Source of the DNA: Engraulis encrasicolus
Lineage: Eukaryota > Chordata > Actinopteri > Clupeiformes > Engraulidae
Reading direction: 5' to 3'
Assembly: GCF_034702125.1 (NCBI RefSeq)
Contig: NC_085868.1
Span: 34,159,421-34,223,420, forward strand
DNA: 64,000 nucleotides
Shown here: piece after piece, positions 37,905-64,000 of the stretch
How the letters are laid out: each line of letters opens with the position of its first letter
How positions within the stretch are numbered: the first letter of the stretch is position 1
Position numbers and translations under genes: made by a program
Notes under the pieces: model-generated
Seen by the model: only the letters and a program-made list of their open reading frames with translations
The model's database searches: none
Told to the model about the DNA's origin: nothing

Positions 37905-38462
37905 ATGGGTGTTACAAAGTCCGTCCCGGTGGTTGGAGAAGTTGTCACGGCTGTTCAAAGTGCTGTGCAGATAACCGGAGCAGGGATTGGTGCTGCTGTT
38001 GGGGCGATATCTGGCAACGAGGACTGCAAAAATGCAGCCAGAGAGTTAATGAGGGATGCAGGGGAAAGTTGGGTGGACTATTCAGAGAGAAATCTTATTG
38101 CTGCACCAATACGCGCAAGCGTCCATGGCATCCGTGGGAACGAGGAAGAGGCGAATCGTGTCATTGGTAGGATGGGTAATTCAGTAGGAGACCTTGCTGA
38201 CTTGACGCCAGGGGTTGGACACATAAAGGGTGTATGTCACTACATAGGTGGGGATAAAGAACATGCTAAACATAGCTGGAAACGTGCTACCCAGACAGGG
38301 TGTGTTGTAGTTGGTGTGGCCACTGGTGCTGTGGGCGGGGCTGCTCTTGGTGGTATGTCGGCAGTGGCGATTGAAGGTGCCTCACGCGATGACATAAGCC
38401 CCGAAGATTTTGGTCCTCCAAAACAAATTAGGGACCAAAGGATCTACATGGATGAAAAGTAA
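37905..38462 (+). CDS. MG-family protein, copy 2 (fullest form)
   Basis: A 185-residue protein of unknown function and the best reference for the family. Start: ATG two bases after the acceptor at 37902. MGVTKS is an N-myristoylation-type start. VPVVGEVVTAVQSAVQITGAG leads into a glycine-zipper-like GAGIGAAVGAISGNE. AGESWVDYSERNLIAAPIRA is the most conserved block. Then two related motifs: IRASVHGIRGNEEEANRVI and IKGVCHYIGGDKEHAKHSW, which share H-x-I-x-G-(N/D)-x-E-x-A. A second glycine-rich hydrophobic segment, GVATGAVGGAALGGMSAVAI, could span or embed in a membrane. An acidic-to-charged tail ends at K185. With a TATA box, UTR exon, intron and ISRE-like sites it looks like a live, inducible gene. 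Size and promoter recall fish interferon-induced Gig1-type genes, but I cannot confirm homology. Confidence 0.8.
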   Translation: MGVTKSVPVVGEVVTAVQSAVQITGAGIGAAVGAISGNEDCKNAARELMRDAGESWVDYSERNLIAAPIRASVHGIRGNEEEANRVIGRMGNSVGDLADLTPGVGHIKGVCHYIGGDKEHAKHSWKRATQTGCVVVGVATGAVGGAALGGMSAVAIEGASRDDISPEDFGPPKQIRDQRIYMDEK

Positions 38463-39110
38463 GATGTGCTGAATCCATTTAAGCCTGTTTTTTTGACCAT
38501 TTAAAGATCCTTTCAAAATGTTAGGATTGTGCTAATAATCTATATCATCACTGTGAAAACCATATTGTCGGATTCCATCCATTCATTTTATTCATTAATT
38601 TCTACCTTAATTATTCTTGGGTCACTTCTGCTCTTTGTGATCCGAATTGTGGATTAAAGTTAAGGCCTATGATAGCCTACTGTAGGCCTACTATAATAAT
38701 GATATCATACAGAAGACTCTACCCTACATGTCAACCTGTTCCATGTGTTCAGGTTTTCTTCTGTGTTTAGCCTACTACCTCTCCCTTACTTTATTTATTT
38801 TTTGTTACAGTTTAACTCTAGGTAAATTACTGACTGTACTTCAATACAGACTACGAGATACAGTAGTCTATTTATGCCTAGTTTGCTCTCAATAGAATCT
38901 TTGTCTCTTTTGCCTGCCTTTCTTGAAATTAAATATGTTGCTGTGGTTCTTTGAATTGTTGATCTTTGTGACTGTTCTTTTGGATCTTGATCTGACATTG
39001 TGTATGTTTGGCTTTGATTCATGAGCATTGTCAAAGGATTGTACTACCAAACTTGGTCCATGAATTTGATCTGTGATAAATAAAACGTTGCCTATTTGAA
39101 ACCATTTTGA
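38463..39110. other. 3' UTR and flank of copy 2
   Basis: The first 130 bp align with the 3' flank of copy 3 (TTTAAGCCTG / ATTTAGCCTGG; ATCCTTTCAA / TTCCTTTCAA). No other gene. Confidence 0.5.
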
Positions 39111-39200
39111 CCCGCAGATATAGAAAAATAATAATCAATGTAATTAATTTATGCAGCTTTATTAACAGTTTGAATTTACTGAAAGTCACCTGACTGTAAA

Positions 39201-39213
39201 GAAAGTGAAAGTT
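39201..39213 (+). promoter_or_regulatory. ISRE-like site of copy 3, displaced
   Basis: GAAAGTGAAAGTT in the context CACCTGACTGTAAA, the counterpart of 36485 in copy 2. A SINE and a Tc1 element now separate it from the copy 3 TATA box by about 2.1 kb instead of about 0.42 kb. Confidence 0.55.
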
Positions 39214-39284
39214 GTAATAGTTTCTCCCACCTGCCCCCTCAGCAAACATCAGGGGAAAAAGTATTTTTAGGGCCTTAATTATTG

Positions 39285-39445
39285 CTTTTTTTCATGACAG
39301 GATAGTGCAGGAGAGACAGCAAACGAGTTGGGAGAGAGAGACACCGGGAAGGGTTGGTAAAGGGCCCGAGCTGGAATCAAACGGTCCCCATGGGCAAGCA
39401 TGTCCATTTTGAGACCCTAGCTGCACCACAGTTCCCCCATCGTTG
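39285..39445 (-). mobile_element. tRNA-derived SINE
   Basis: On the minus strand: GTGGTGCAGCTAGGGTCTC head, GTTTGATTCCAGC B-box-like, body with CCGGTGTCTCTCTCTCCCAA. Same family as 6155-6360. Confidence 0.75.
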
Positions 39446-39476
39446 TGGTTAGTGGTACACTGTACACAACAACATA

Positions 39477-41092
<1,616 letters not shown>

Positions 41093-41196
41093 ATGAAATG
41101 CACTGAAGACAAATATGAAGTCTGGTCTGTAGGGGCACTGGCAGTGGGTAGGGGTTCAATTTGTGTAAGGAATCTTGTAAGTCACATGACTGCAAG

Positions 41197-41322
41197 GAAA
41201 GAGAAAGTGTTCACAGTGCCCCCTGCCATTCAATATATCAGCCATCGCCTAAAGAATTCATGATGTTTGGGGCAGATTGCAGAGCTTCACTGTAATCTTT
41301 GGCTGAACATATTGTATAAAAG
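41197..41322 (+). promoter_or_regulatory. proximal promoter of MG-family copy 3
   Basis: GAAAGAGAAAGTG at 41197-41209 fits the ISRE core GAAANNGAAA. TATAAAAG is at 41315-41322. Both align with copy 2. Confidence 0.65.
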
Positions 41323-41344
41323 CCAAGGCAAGGTAAGGGAAGGC

Positions 41345-41405
41345 AACGACTAATTCCCCTGATTGCATACCTTGCATCAACTGAAACGATTCACGTCCTT
41401 GGAAG
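41345..41405 (+). other. 5' UTR exon of MG-family copy 3
   Basis: Start inferred from the TATA box. It ends GTCCTTGGAAG before the donor GTAGGC (intron 41406-41976). Nearly identical to the copy 2 UTR exon. Confidence 0.6.
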
Positions 41406-41589
41406 GTAGGCAAAAGCAAACAGACAACATACTGTATTTCAAATGGCTGACTAGCTCATTGAAAGACTTGAGATGTCTCAAAACAGTTTTTGAGTGTGGG
41501 GTACTTAGTCCTTGTCATGCTGAAGTAAGGATATGCAGTATTGTGTTGGCCATTTTAATAGCACAATGGCATAATTAATATGAGTACTT

Positions 41590-41649
41590 TAGTATAATAA
41601 TAATAAAATAATAATAATAATGATATTAATAATAATAATAATATAAGCC

Positions 41650-41684
<35 letters not shown>

Positions 41685-41685
41685 T
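41590..41685 (+). repeat. (AAT)n tract
   Basis: Imperfect AAT trinucleotide repeat in the copy 3 intron. A shorter version is in the copy 2 intron at about 37442-37497. Confidence 0.85.
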
Positions 41686-41978
41686 ATGTGTATGAATTCT
41701 TCAGCCCACAGTGGGGTAGACTACAGAGTGCCTGGAGAGTGTGGAAGTGGTAGCTGTGAACATCACATCAACTCACATTCGCTCGCTTATTGACAAAGTT
41801 CAACATTTAATAACATCTGGAAATACATCAATACGGTAACCGTTATCACAATATATCAGAATAAATTACTGAACTAATTATTCACTGAGTACAGAAAATG
41901 TGAAAAGTGGTACGAGTAGTGGTCCACTAAATCCTATTGGGTAGCCTAGTTATATCTTGTTGTTTTGTGTTGACAGGA

Positions 41979-42299
41979 ATGGGTGCTACAAAGTCCGTCC
42001 CGGTGTTAGGAGAAGTTACCACGGCTTTGGAAAGTGCAGTGGCAATAACTGCAGCTGGGGTTGCTGGTACTGTTGGTGCAATAACTGGCAACGAGAGTGC
42101 CTTAAGAGATGCCAGAGAATTGAGGAGGGCTGCAGGGGAATCTTGGGTGGACTATTCAGAGAGAAGTGTTATTGCTGCCCCAATACGTGCAGGCATCCAT
42201 GGCATGGCTGGGAATGGGGAGGAGGCTAATCGTGTCATTGGTAAAATGGGTCATTCATTGCAAGAATTTGGTCGCATGGTGCCAGCCTCAAAGTACTGA
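41979..42299 (+). CDS. MG-family protein, copy 3 (short)
   Basis: A 106-residue form of the family. Start: ATG two bases after the acceptor TTGTGTTGACAG (41976). MGATKS (myristoylation-type), VPVLGEVTTALESAVAITAAG, AGVAGTVGAITGNE, AGESWVDYSERSVIAAPIRA and GIHGMAGNGEEANRVIGKMG match copy 2. It then ends in EFGRMVPASKY. The stretch that encodes the second H-x-I-x-G motif and the second glycine-rich segment in copy 2 is missing, while the 3' flank aligns again, so an internal deletion explains the short form. It could still act as a membrane-anchored N-terminal fragment or be a decaying gene. Confidence 0.7.
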   Translation: MGATKSVPVLGEVTTALESAVAITAAGVAGTVGAITGNESALRDARELRRAAGESWVDYSERSVIAAPIRAGIHGMAGNGEEANRVIGKMGHSLQEFGRMVPASKY

Positions 42300-43322
42300 A
42301 ACAATTTAGCCTGGTTTCAAACTGAATGTTAAATTTTTGACAACTTAAAATTCCTTTCAAGTTCATTCCTATATGCTACTTATTCTTATCATCACAATGA
42401 AAAGTATATTGGCACCTCGACTGACTACTTTTTTAACATTTACATCAACTAAATTGCCATTACATTGATTAAATTACATGTCTGTACTGGCAAACTCTGC
42501 TATCTTTAATTGTCTTGGAAGGCAAATAAAAATTACAGTGACTGAAAAAAAAGATTAATTTGCTGAAACTCATTCTTCATTTAGTGAGCAGTACAAAGCA
42601 GTGGTCTGAGTTTAACTGTTGTTGATTACAGCCAGTGTGCAGATTCCCTCTCCATCACTGCACACATTACATTGAAATATATTTGAAAAAATGACATACA
42701 TAATATTGCAATCTATTTGAACTTTTATACACTTCATAATAATTACATTAAAATTACATGTAGGCTGTACCTCCCAAACCTCCTATCTTTTGGGGCATTA
42801 CCCCCTGTTGAGAGTCCTATGAGAAACGCTGAGCAGAGCAGTAAAACAAATCACATTCAAATACCGTAAAGCAAATCGTCATTTGTTTGACTTTGAATTG
42901 AGGTCCCATTACGAGTATATGGGTAGTCATCGAGAGATCAGAGGAAGATCTTGAGCATCAGAGATCTTGAGCGCAGGAGGAACACCAGACTGCTGCCAAG
43001 GTCTGAAATCCTCATCCATGTTACAATAAATTACACTACAATTATATGAATTGCATGCCAGTAGACAGCAACCCTGCTATCAGCTGCCATTGTTGTTGAT
43101 GGCAAGTACAGTGGCACATCTGGCTTTGTCTCCTGGTGTCCAACTGGCATGGACATGATTTGTGGAGACCACACGTAGAATAGGATAGCATTAGAAGTAC
43201 TCTTACAGATGTGATTACAACAATAGTGGTATGATATTACATGGTTTCAACTTTGTAATATCATACTACTAGTATTGTAATTACATCAAGTACTTCTACT
43301 CCTACTTTATACAACTCTGATT
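42300..43322. other. no gene seen
   Basis: 3' flank of copy 3, then AT-rich sequence without recognisable exons or elements. Confidence 0.4.
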
Positions 43323-43440
43323 GTGAGATGCCATTGTGAACAGAGCAGTGCATTGAGAGCTATTATGAGAGCAGCATCTGGCCCTGTTGGTGATCGATCG
43401 CGGTCATCGACAATGACACCACTGGCTTTGTCCAACAGGC
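43323..43440 (-). pseudogene. duplicated fragment of the sts last-exon end
   Basis: Matches the end of sts exon 10 and its 3' flank (GAGAGCAGC(A/G)TCTGGCCCTG, then TTGGTGATCG), with drift and small insertions. It repeats the segment around the stop codon about 0.4 kb downstream of the real one on the gene strand. Confidence 0.75.
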
Positions 43441-43556
43441 AAGAAAATTATTTGCTGAGACATAGGAAGACACAGGATGGGACCACACACACCCCAATTA
43501 ATCCACCTCAGTTGTGAGATGCCATTGTGAACAGAGCAGTGCATTGAGAGTTATTG

Positions 43557-43776
43557 CAGTGTTGCCAGATTAGGCGGTTACCCGCCCAATTGGGCTGCTT
43601 GGAATGGCCGTCTGCGGGTAAAAACGGGAAAAATCTGCCATTTGGCTTTTTTTCCCTGCAGTTTTATGCCCATAGAAATCAATGCAATTTGTTGAAATTG
43701 GGCGGAATTTAGCGCTTCTTGGCGTTTTTTTAGCACCTTTTGGGCGGGATTTGATCAGACACATCTGGCAACACTG
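43557..43776. mobile_element. hAT MITE at the sts stop codon
   Basis: Ends CAGTGTTGCCAGATTAGGCG and ATCTGGCAACACTG, flanked by an exact AGTTATTG on each side (43549-43556, 43777-43784). The sts stop codon (43781-43779 on the minus strand) lies inside the right-hand copy of this duplication. 220 bp, now part of the presumed 3' UTR. Confidence 0.9.
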
Positions 43777-43778
43777 AG

Positions 43779-57731
<13,953 letters not shown>

Positions 57732-58204
57732 CCCTGCAATAGAACGCGGAAGTAAATAATAACGAGAAGGCAGGCAGCTGCAGCTGCGATGTTTGGAAGG
57801 AACGTCACTTCACTTCACGCAGTAAAGACACATGCCATGGTGGTCAGAAACTTTCATCTAGGCTTTGGGGAAGCGAACAGCTAGAAGAACGCGGATGCAG
57901 TGTAATCGAAGGGTAGCCCATACCCACCCACCACCACTTGTTGACAAGGTCCAAAACAGTATGAACTATGCCCTAACATTCATCCAAACAATGCAAACAT
58001 AGAGCACCAAACATAGAAGCATGTCATCGCCCAACAGGCGTAGAACATGCCAAAAACATGCTGCAAATGAAGATATTGACACTGACGTGACAGGAAGACT
58101 ACCTCGACACAGTCCGAATATCTAGCCTCATGGGCAGAGGAGCGCTTCGCTGTGCTTGTCATACGCGGGTCATGCACGCCACTGGAGACAGTGAAAAGGA
58201 AACC
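57732..58204 (-). promoter_or_regulatory. sts: upstream region of sts
   Basis: Starts with the acceptor before the first coding exon. The 5' UTR exon and promoter should lie here or beyond, but no TATA box or clear CpG island could be fixed. Confidence 0.35.
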
Positions 58205-58206
58205 TA

Positions 58207-58502
58207 GAGTGCATCCCAATATGTGTCCTTGCCTCCTCCACTTGTGCTTTTCTCCTCATCCCGCCTCCTGGCCCCTCCTCCGTGGAGAAAAAGATAAAGT
58301 TTCCCAGCTGTCAGCCTCGCCACAACAACTTTTGAGGGACTGTTTTTCATTCACCATCCCAATTGCAAATGAGAAAAAGACTTTACAATTGAGCTTTTGC
58401 AAGATATTGAAATATAATGCTGTTGTCAGTGATGTCATCATGACGAGAAGCAAGTGGAGGAGGCAAGTGGAGGAGGCAAGGTCACATATTGGGATGCACC
58501 CC
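58207..58502. mobile_element. MITE with TA duplication
   Basis: GAGTGCATCCCAATATGTG and CACATATTGGGATGCACCC ends between TA dinucleotides (58205-58206, 58503-58504). Sub-terminal repeats of AGTGGAGGAGGCA. About 296 bp. Confidence 0.8.
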
Positions 58503-58544
58503 TAGACTTCGGTGTTATCGCCCTGCAGCTAGCTCGTTCACTGG

Positions 58545-58660
58545 GTCAGAAGTTGACAGTGCAGAATGAGGTCAGCCCATGCCCCCTTTTTCCGTCTGCA
58601 AAGTTGACAGTGCAGACTGAAGTAAGCCCATGCCTCCCTTTTTCCGTCTGCGTCATCAGA
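58545..58660 (+). repeat. tandem duplication of about 57 bp
   Basis: AAGTTGACAGTGCAGA(A/C)TGA followed by CCCATGCC and CTTTTTCCGTCTGC, twice. Confidence 0.85.
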
Positions 58661-59362
58661 TCACGTTGAGTTTCGTTATAAAATCAAGATGATGGACTTT
58701 GTTGAAAGATAATTCGCTCTCAGTGGACTCTGCTACCTGCCTGCATATCCCCGATGTTCAAACAGGGCTGCCCGAGCCGTGGACACCATGCAGTACCAGT
58801 GCCATCACGTGGATCATTTGTGTAATGCAGCTGGCGTAAAAGTAGGTTATGCATCAGCCCACATTTAATTTCAGTTCCTCACATGTGCGAGCAAGCAGAG
58901 CACTCCTGGGCAGCCCGTAGGGTGCGCGGAGGAGACGGGAGTAGGCCTACACGTAAACTAAAGACAAGATGAAGGAGGACACTAAACCGTTAATTAGCCT
59001 ACATGAACTGGTGATACTAAGATTGAAAGTAACACAGTTCTTTTTGTCCTAGACGATGTCAGCTGCTCAACTAGGTTTTTTTCCCACATATCTTTTTGGA
59101 ATGGGTTTTGGCCCAGGCACAAACATTCTCTGGTACTTTCTTCACTGGGTCAGGGATGGGTTTTTGTCTAAGCCAAATTTGGCATTGATCTCACATAGTA
59201 AAACCATGAGCAGAAATGATCACCTTTATGAATTCATGAGAGGAATATTGTCCACCCGCAAAACTTAGATCAGCAGTAGACAAACTTATCATTTATTGGA
59301 AAATTAGGAGCCAATCACGTTGTTGCCCAGATACCAAATAGTTGCCCGGTGTAGGATAGGCC
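58661..59362. other. no gene seen
   Basis: No exon or element recognised; a 70-codon frame at 59056-59268 has no known domain. Confidence 0.4.
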
Positions 59363-59474
59363 TACACAGTAAATGTTGTGGTGTTAATTCAACACTTACA
59401 GAGTTCATTTAAGTCCAAATGGACTCAAATGAACTCTCTAAGTGTTAAATGAGCACTGCAGAATTTACTGTGTA
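59363..59474. mobile_element. small palindromic MITE
   Basis: TACACAGTAAAT and ATTTACTGTGTA ends, with mirrored TTAACACTTAGAGAGTTCAT-type arms meeting at GTCCAAATGGAC. 112 bp. Confidence 0.8.
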
Positions 59475-60329
59475 CATACAAAGAAGGTGTGCTATTCTAA
59501 CTCGTGCCCTTTTGATCTTTGATATTCACAGTGCCCTTTTGACATAGCTGTTTTGGGTTTTTTAAAATGCTTTCAAACAAGAATGAAAAGGACTGAGCGT
59601 GTGTATGGTCTATCATGATGCAATTAAAAATATGTTTTAAAAATCCAGTTAATATGTTGTTTGGATTTCTTTCTTTCTTTCATTCATTCATTTTTAACAT
59701 GTGCCTTGTTTGAAAACCTGAGCCCCTACCCCTCCTAAGGTCTTTGCACTGCCCTGGCTCTCTGTATCACCACCCTAACAGCTCGGTAGGCCACTGCTGC
59801 TCAGCAAATGAGTTATCATTATTATTATTATTTTAAAAAGATTTCAGTAAGACACCCTCTGCTCCACCTCAAACCTGCTGCTCTTCCCTACCAATAGGGG
59901 GAGCTCATGCTCTATCAATGACTGCTTTGCTTATACTGTAGATAAAGCACTAGATGCAGTGTGCAGCCTTTTGGCATAGCAGAAGTTAAAACAAGCCTGC
60001 TACAATTTCCTTCCAAAACTGGTGACTTCACTGAGTAGGCTAACCTGTAGGTTATTATTTTTTGTTTTCAGTAACAAAATACATATAATCTAACTAATAA
60101 GATACAGTGGAATCACTGGTGTAACAGCCATGTAATACTGTTGTTACACCATAGGCTAATGGCTGTTTTTTAAATCTAAAAATAGGCCTAGTGCTTTAAA
60201 AAAAGGGGGTTGTCTTATATTCAGGGTTGTCTTATATTCACGCCAATATTTTACTTACTCCTTGAACTTAAGACTATTTTGATAGCGCTGTCAAAGAGTC
60301 ATTCTCTCTGTATGCCCAGATATAGGCCT
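59475..60329. other. no gene seen
   Basis: AT-rich, no exon recognised. Confidence 0.4.
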
Positions 60330-60405
60330 ACAGCTGTGGCCTCATGGCCGGGGTCTTGACCTAGTGATCAGAAGGTTGCCAGTTTGAATCTCATGCCAGT
60401 AAGTG
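60330..60405 (+). mobile_element. SINE head fragment
   Basis: ACAGCTGTGGCCTCATGGCC and B-box-like CCAGTTTGAATCTC. Confidence 0.5.
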
Positions 60406-60520
60406 GTGGTGTTACATTTTACAAACACCATATTCCCCTTTGTTACTCAATTCACATTTTGCACCCCCCTATCAATGACTTGTTCTCTCTGTAGGCTACC
60501 CCAGTGTACCTGTGGCCCCA

Positions 60521-60721
60521 ACTGTCCAACAAAGCAAAAAGGCAGTAACTTTGCATAGCTCCAGGTAAATCATTGATATGTGGCTCTATATTACTTCTTT
60601 GCATATCAATCATTGTATTCAACTTTATACGTATTTTATATGCATTACAACCACAATGGCTCATTTTTAACAACAATTCAGTTATGCAATTGTTATGTCT
60701 TTTGCTTTGTAGAGCAGTATT
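60521..60721. mobile_element. MITE related to 37130-37386
   Basis: CAACAAAGCAAAAAGGCAGT at the left and TTTTGCTTTGTAGAGCAG at the right; more diverged than the copy in the MG-family intron. Confidence 0.65.
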
Positions 60722-61096
60722 GGTTTAAGAGTTGGTCTTCCGATGGCAAACAGTTTTCATCAGTTTTATGTGCTTCAGAAGCTGAGATATTTATGTTTTT
60801 ATAGGCTGACACTAGTATCTTTTTAAAAAAATGTCTTAGGGTGCTTAACCAATGGTTTTTTTTGCACAAGGCACAAATAATTCACACACTGCAGAGCCTC
60901 AGCTCAGCGTGTCTGGCGCGGAATAGGCCCAGATACGTACAACACACATTACATCTTACAGTTTTAACACCAAGAGAGTATGGCCAACTACAATAGAAGA
61001 GTGTTACTTACTTTCCACACTTGAGGTGCATTCACGCAGCAAAATTTACTGAGCCTGTGCACCAAGCCAGTGAGAAGGAAAGAGGGAGAGATACCC

Positions 61097-61105
61097 TGAG
61101 AGAGA

Positions 61106-61164
<59 letters not shown>

Positions 61165-61190
61165 AGGGAGGGAGGGAGGGAGAGAAACAC
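61097..61190 (+). repeat. (GA)n(GGGA)n microsatellite
   Basis: GA tract followed by GGGA units. Confidence 0.95.
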
Positions 61191-61280
61191 ATACAGTACA
61201 CAAGACACATTGCTCAGGGTTAGCCTCTGACGGCTGATGGCAATACAGGAGACTGATGGGTTGATCTAGCAGGCTAAGTT

Positions 61281-61415
61281 TTGTCTGTGTGTGTGTATGT
61301 GGGTGTGTGCATGCATGCGTGTGTGTGTGTGTATGTGCGCATGCTTGCGTGCGTGCGTGTGTGTGTGTGCGTGTGTGTGTGTGTGTGTATATGTGTGTGC
61401 GTGCGTGTGTGTCAG
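61281..61415 (+). repeat. imperfect GT/GC-rich repeat
   Basis: TGTG/TGCG alternating purine-pyrimidine sequence. Confidence 0.9.
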
Positions 61416-61487
61416 GATGTGACCTCGTTCTTCACGTTTTCCCGCCTTGTGACTCCCCCTTTCGATGGCTCTGAGTCACTCACGATC

Positions 61488-61615
61488 AGCGCTGGACTGG
61501 GGGAGAAATAGGGCCCGGGCACATTTGGCTTAAAGGGGCCTCTCATAATTAGCGGCGCAGAACTGACTCACCGATGGGCCCTGCACCCTCGTGGGGCCCT
61601 ATTTTCAGAAATGAA
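61488..61615. mobile_element. hAT-like fragment
   Basis: CAGCGCTGGACTGGGGGAGA, GGGCCC-rich interior (AGGGGCCTCTCA, GTGGGGCCCTATTTTCAG), similar in style to the MITE inside copy 0. Confidence 0.45.
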
Positions 61616-61632
61616 AAAAATAAAAAAATAAA

Positions 61633-61820
<188 letters not shown>

Positions 61821-62008
61821 GAACCTCAAGAATTCATGTCTGAGAGTGAAATGAGATTGGTCCAGAGAGAATTGTTTCCGTATAGAATGGTCTCATTTAG
61901 GAAATAACTGAAAATAATTAATAAAAGATTAGTGGTTCACAATAACTTCTGTTTTAATACGTACACCTTGTAACATTTCATGGACAGCAAGATCATGTGG
62001 ATTGGTCT

Positions 62009-62157
<149 letters not shown>

Positions 62158-62225
62158 CACTTGCTGTTTATCACGATATGTCTCTCTGTTGGTACTTCCT
62201 ATAATTCCGATTTCGCAGTGCAATA

Positions 62226-62505
<280 letters not shown>

Positions 62506-62519
62506 AGATAGCCCCTAGC

Positions 62520-63386
62520 CTGTCACCTTTCAGGTCACCCTTCTTACTCTCTATCTCTCTCCCCTTCTCTCCATCATTTCACTCTGTCTTACACTGTCTC
62601 TCCATCATCTCACTCTCTCTCTCTCTCTATGTCTCCTCACTCTCTCGCTTTACCACCCGTCTCTTAACTCCCCCATCACATGCTCTCCCTCTACCTCTTC
62701 CCATTTCCACCATTTCACTCTCTCTTACACTGTCTCTCCCTCCCCTCGTGCTCTCTCTGTCCTCTCCTAACTCTCTTTCTCTCACTCCACTCTCTACTCT
62801 GTATCCCTCTCTCCTTAGCTCCATTTGGCACTCAATCTTTCTCTGCCTGCTATCTCTTACAGCCCCCTCTCCCCTCCCCTCTTCCTCTCAACATCCCTCT
62901 CTTCAGCTCCTCCACCTCTCTTACAGCCCCCTCTCCCCTCCCCTCTTCCTCTCAACATCCCTCTCTTCAGCTCCTCCACCTCTCCTCTCCACCTCCCTAC
63001 TCTCCATCTCCTACCCTCCCTCTTTCCTCTCACCACCCTATCCACCTCTCTCCTCTCCATCTCCCACCCTCCCTCTATCCTCTCACCACCCATCTCCACC
63101 TCCTCTACCTCCTCCTCTTCTATCCACCTCCTCCTCCCCATCTCCTACCCTTCCCTCTTTCCTCTCACCATCCTTCTCCACCTCTCTCCTCCCCATCTCC
63201 TACCCTCCCTCTATCATCTCACCACCCCTCTCCACCTCCTCCTCTCTCCTCTCCTCTCCATCTCCTACCCCTCCTCCTCTCTATCGCTCTTCTCTCGCAC
63301 TCACACCTCTCCATCTCCCTTTTTCCCCTATCTGCTCTACCCGTTAGAGACCCCACTAACGTGGTCTTTCTCCTCCCAGCCAGTCC

Positions 63387-63417
<31 letters not shown>

Positions 63418-64000
63418 TCGTTCTTCCACTATCTCCTCTCTCTTTTTCAGGCCCCACTAACTCTATCTCTACCCTCCCTCTCTCTCCAGTTCTCTCTCTC
63501 TCTCTCCCTCTCCTTTTCTATCAGACCCCACTAACTCCCGCTCAGCTCGATCTCTCTCTCTCTCTCCTCTCTCTCATCCTCTCTCCCTCTCGTTACCTCT
63601 ACCTCTCTCTCTCTCCCCATTTCTCTCTCTTGCTTGCTACCTCCCTCTCTCTTTTTCCTCCGACTGTCTCTCAGTCTCGATCCACCCCTCCTTCTAACTC
63701 TCTCTCTGTCACCACCCCCCCCCACCCATCATCATCTCTCTCCCCATCTAACTCTCTCCACCTTTCATTCTACCTCCCTCTCTCCCCATATATCTCTCTC
63801 TGCCATTCTGCCCCCCTGATCTCCCCTCTCCATCTCTCTCTGCCTTTCTACCTCCTCCCCCTCTCCCCCATATCTCTCTCTCTGCCATTCTGCCCCCCCC
63901 TGATCTCCCCTCTCCATCTCTCTCTGCCTTTCTACCTCCCTCCCCCTCTCCCCCTCTCTCTCTGCCGCCCCCCCCCCCCCCCCCCCCCCGCCCCCCTCTC
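62520..64000 (+). repeat. CT-rich low-complexity region
   Basis: Pyrimidine-rich sequence with imperfect minisatellite units, for example CTCTTACAGCCCCCTCTCCC twice near 62855-62990 and CATCTCCTACCCTCCCTCT-type units to 63270. It ends in a run of C at the window edge. Ser/Leu/Pro frames here are artefacts. Confidence 0.9.

Overview
The window is eukaryotic and looks like a ray-finned fish (teleost) genome. It has a vertebrate-type split gene with GT-AG introns, dense (CA)n/(GT)n microsatellites, Tc1-like DD34E transposons, many hAT-type MITEs with 8-bp target duplications, and tRNA-derived SINEs. I cannot name the species. Most of the 64 kb is repeat; no rRNA, functional tRNA or CRISPR is visible.

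Layout. 1-20 kb: no confident gene. It holds microsatellites, a long palindromic Tc1 derivative nested in another element (6.6-8.2 kb), a polypurine (GGAGA)n satellite (9.9-12.9 kb) and a weak candidate GC-rich first exon on the minus strand (14.6-14.9 kb). 20.5-42.3 kb: a cluster of four paralogous, unrecognised genes (here called copies 0 to 3; copy 0 minus, copies 1-3 plus). Each has a single coding exon starting right after a splice acceptor. All begin MGxxxS(I/V)PV(V/I/L)GEV, an N-myristoylation-type start, followed by a conserved WV(D/N)YSE block and usually glycine-zipper-like segments. Copies 2 and 3 share a TATA box, a 5' UTR exon with its donor, and GAAAGTGAAAG interferon-response-like motifs; the same motif lies upstream of copy 0. 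This points to a fish interferon-responsive family of unknown biochemistry and is the best candidate for something undescribed.

43.8-57.7 kb (minus strand): a complete steroid-sulfatase-like gene (sts), ten coding exons that join in frame to 584 codons plus stop, with the CTPSR formylglycine motif, metal ligands and two central membrane segments. Its introns carry a Tc1 element, SINEs, MITEs, a splice-site-derived minisatellite and long (UG)n/(CA)n tracts next to exons 2 and 7. A hAT MITE sits exactly at the stop codon. 58-64 kb: MITEs, SINE fragments, microsatellites and a CT-rich end.

The two gene systems (sulfatase and the MG-family) show no evident functional link. Transposons have shaped both: a MITE is translated in frame in copy 0, Tc1 separates a distal motif from the TATA box of copy 3, and several sts exon boundaries are tandemly duplicated.
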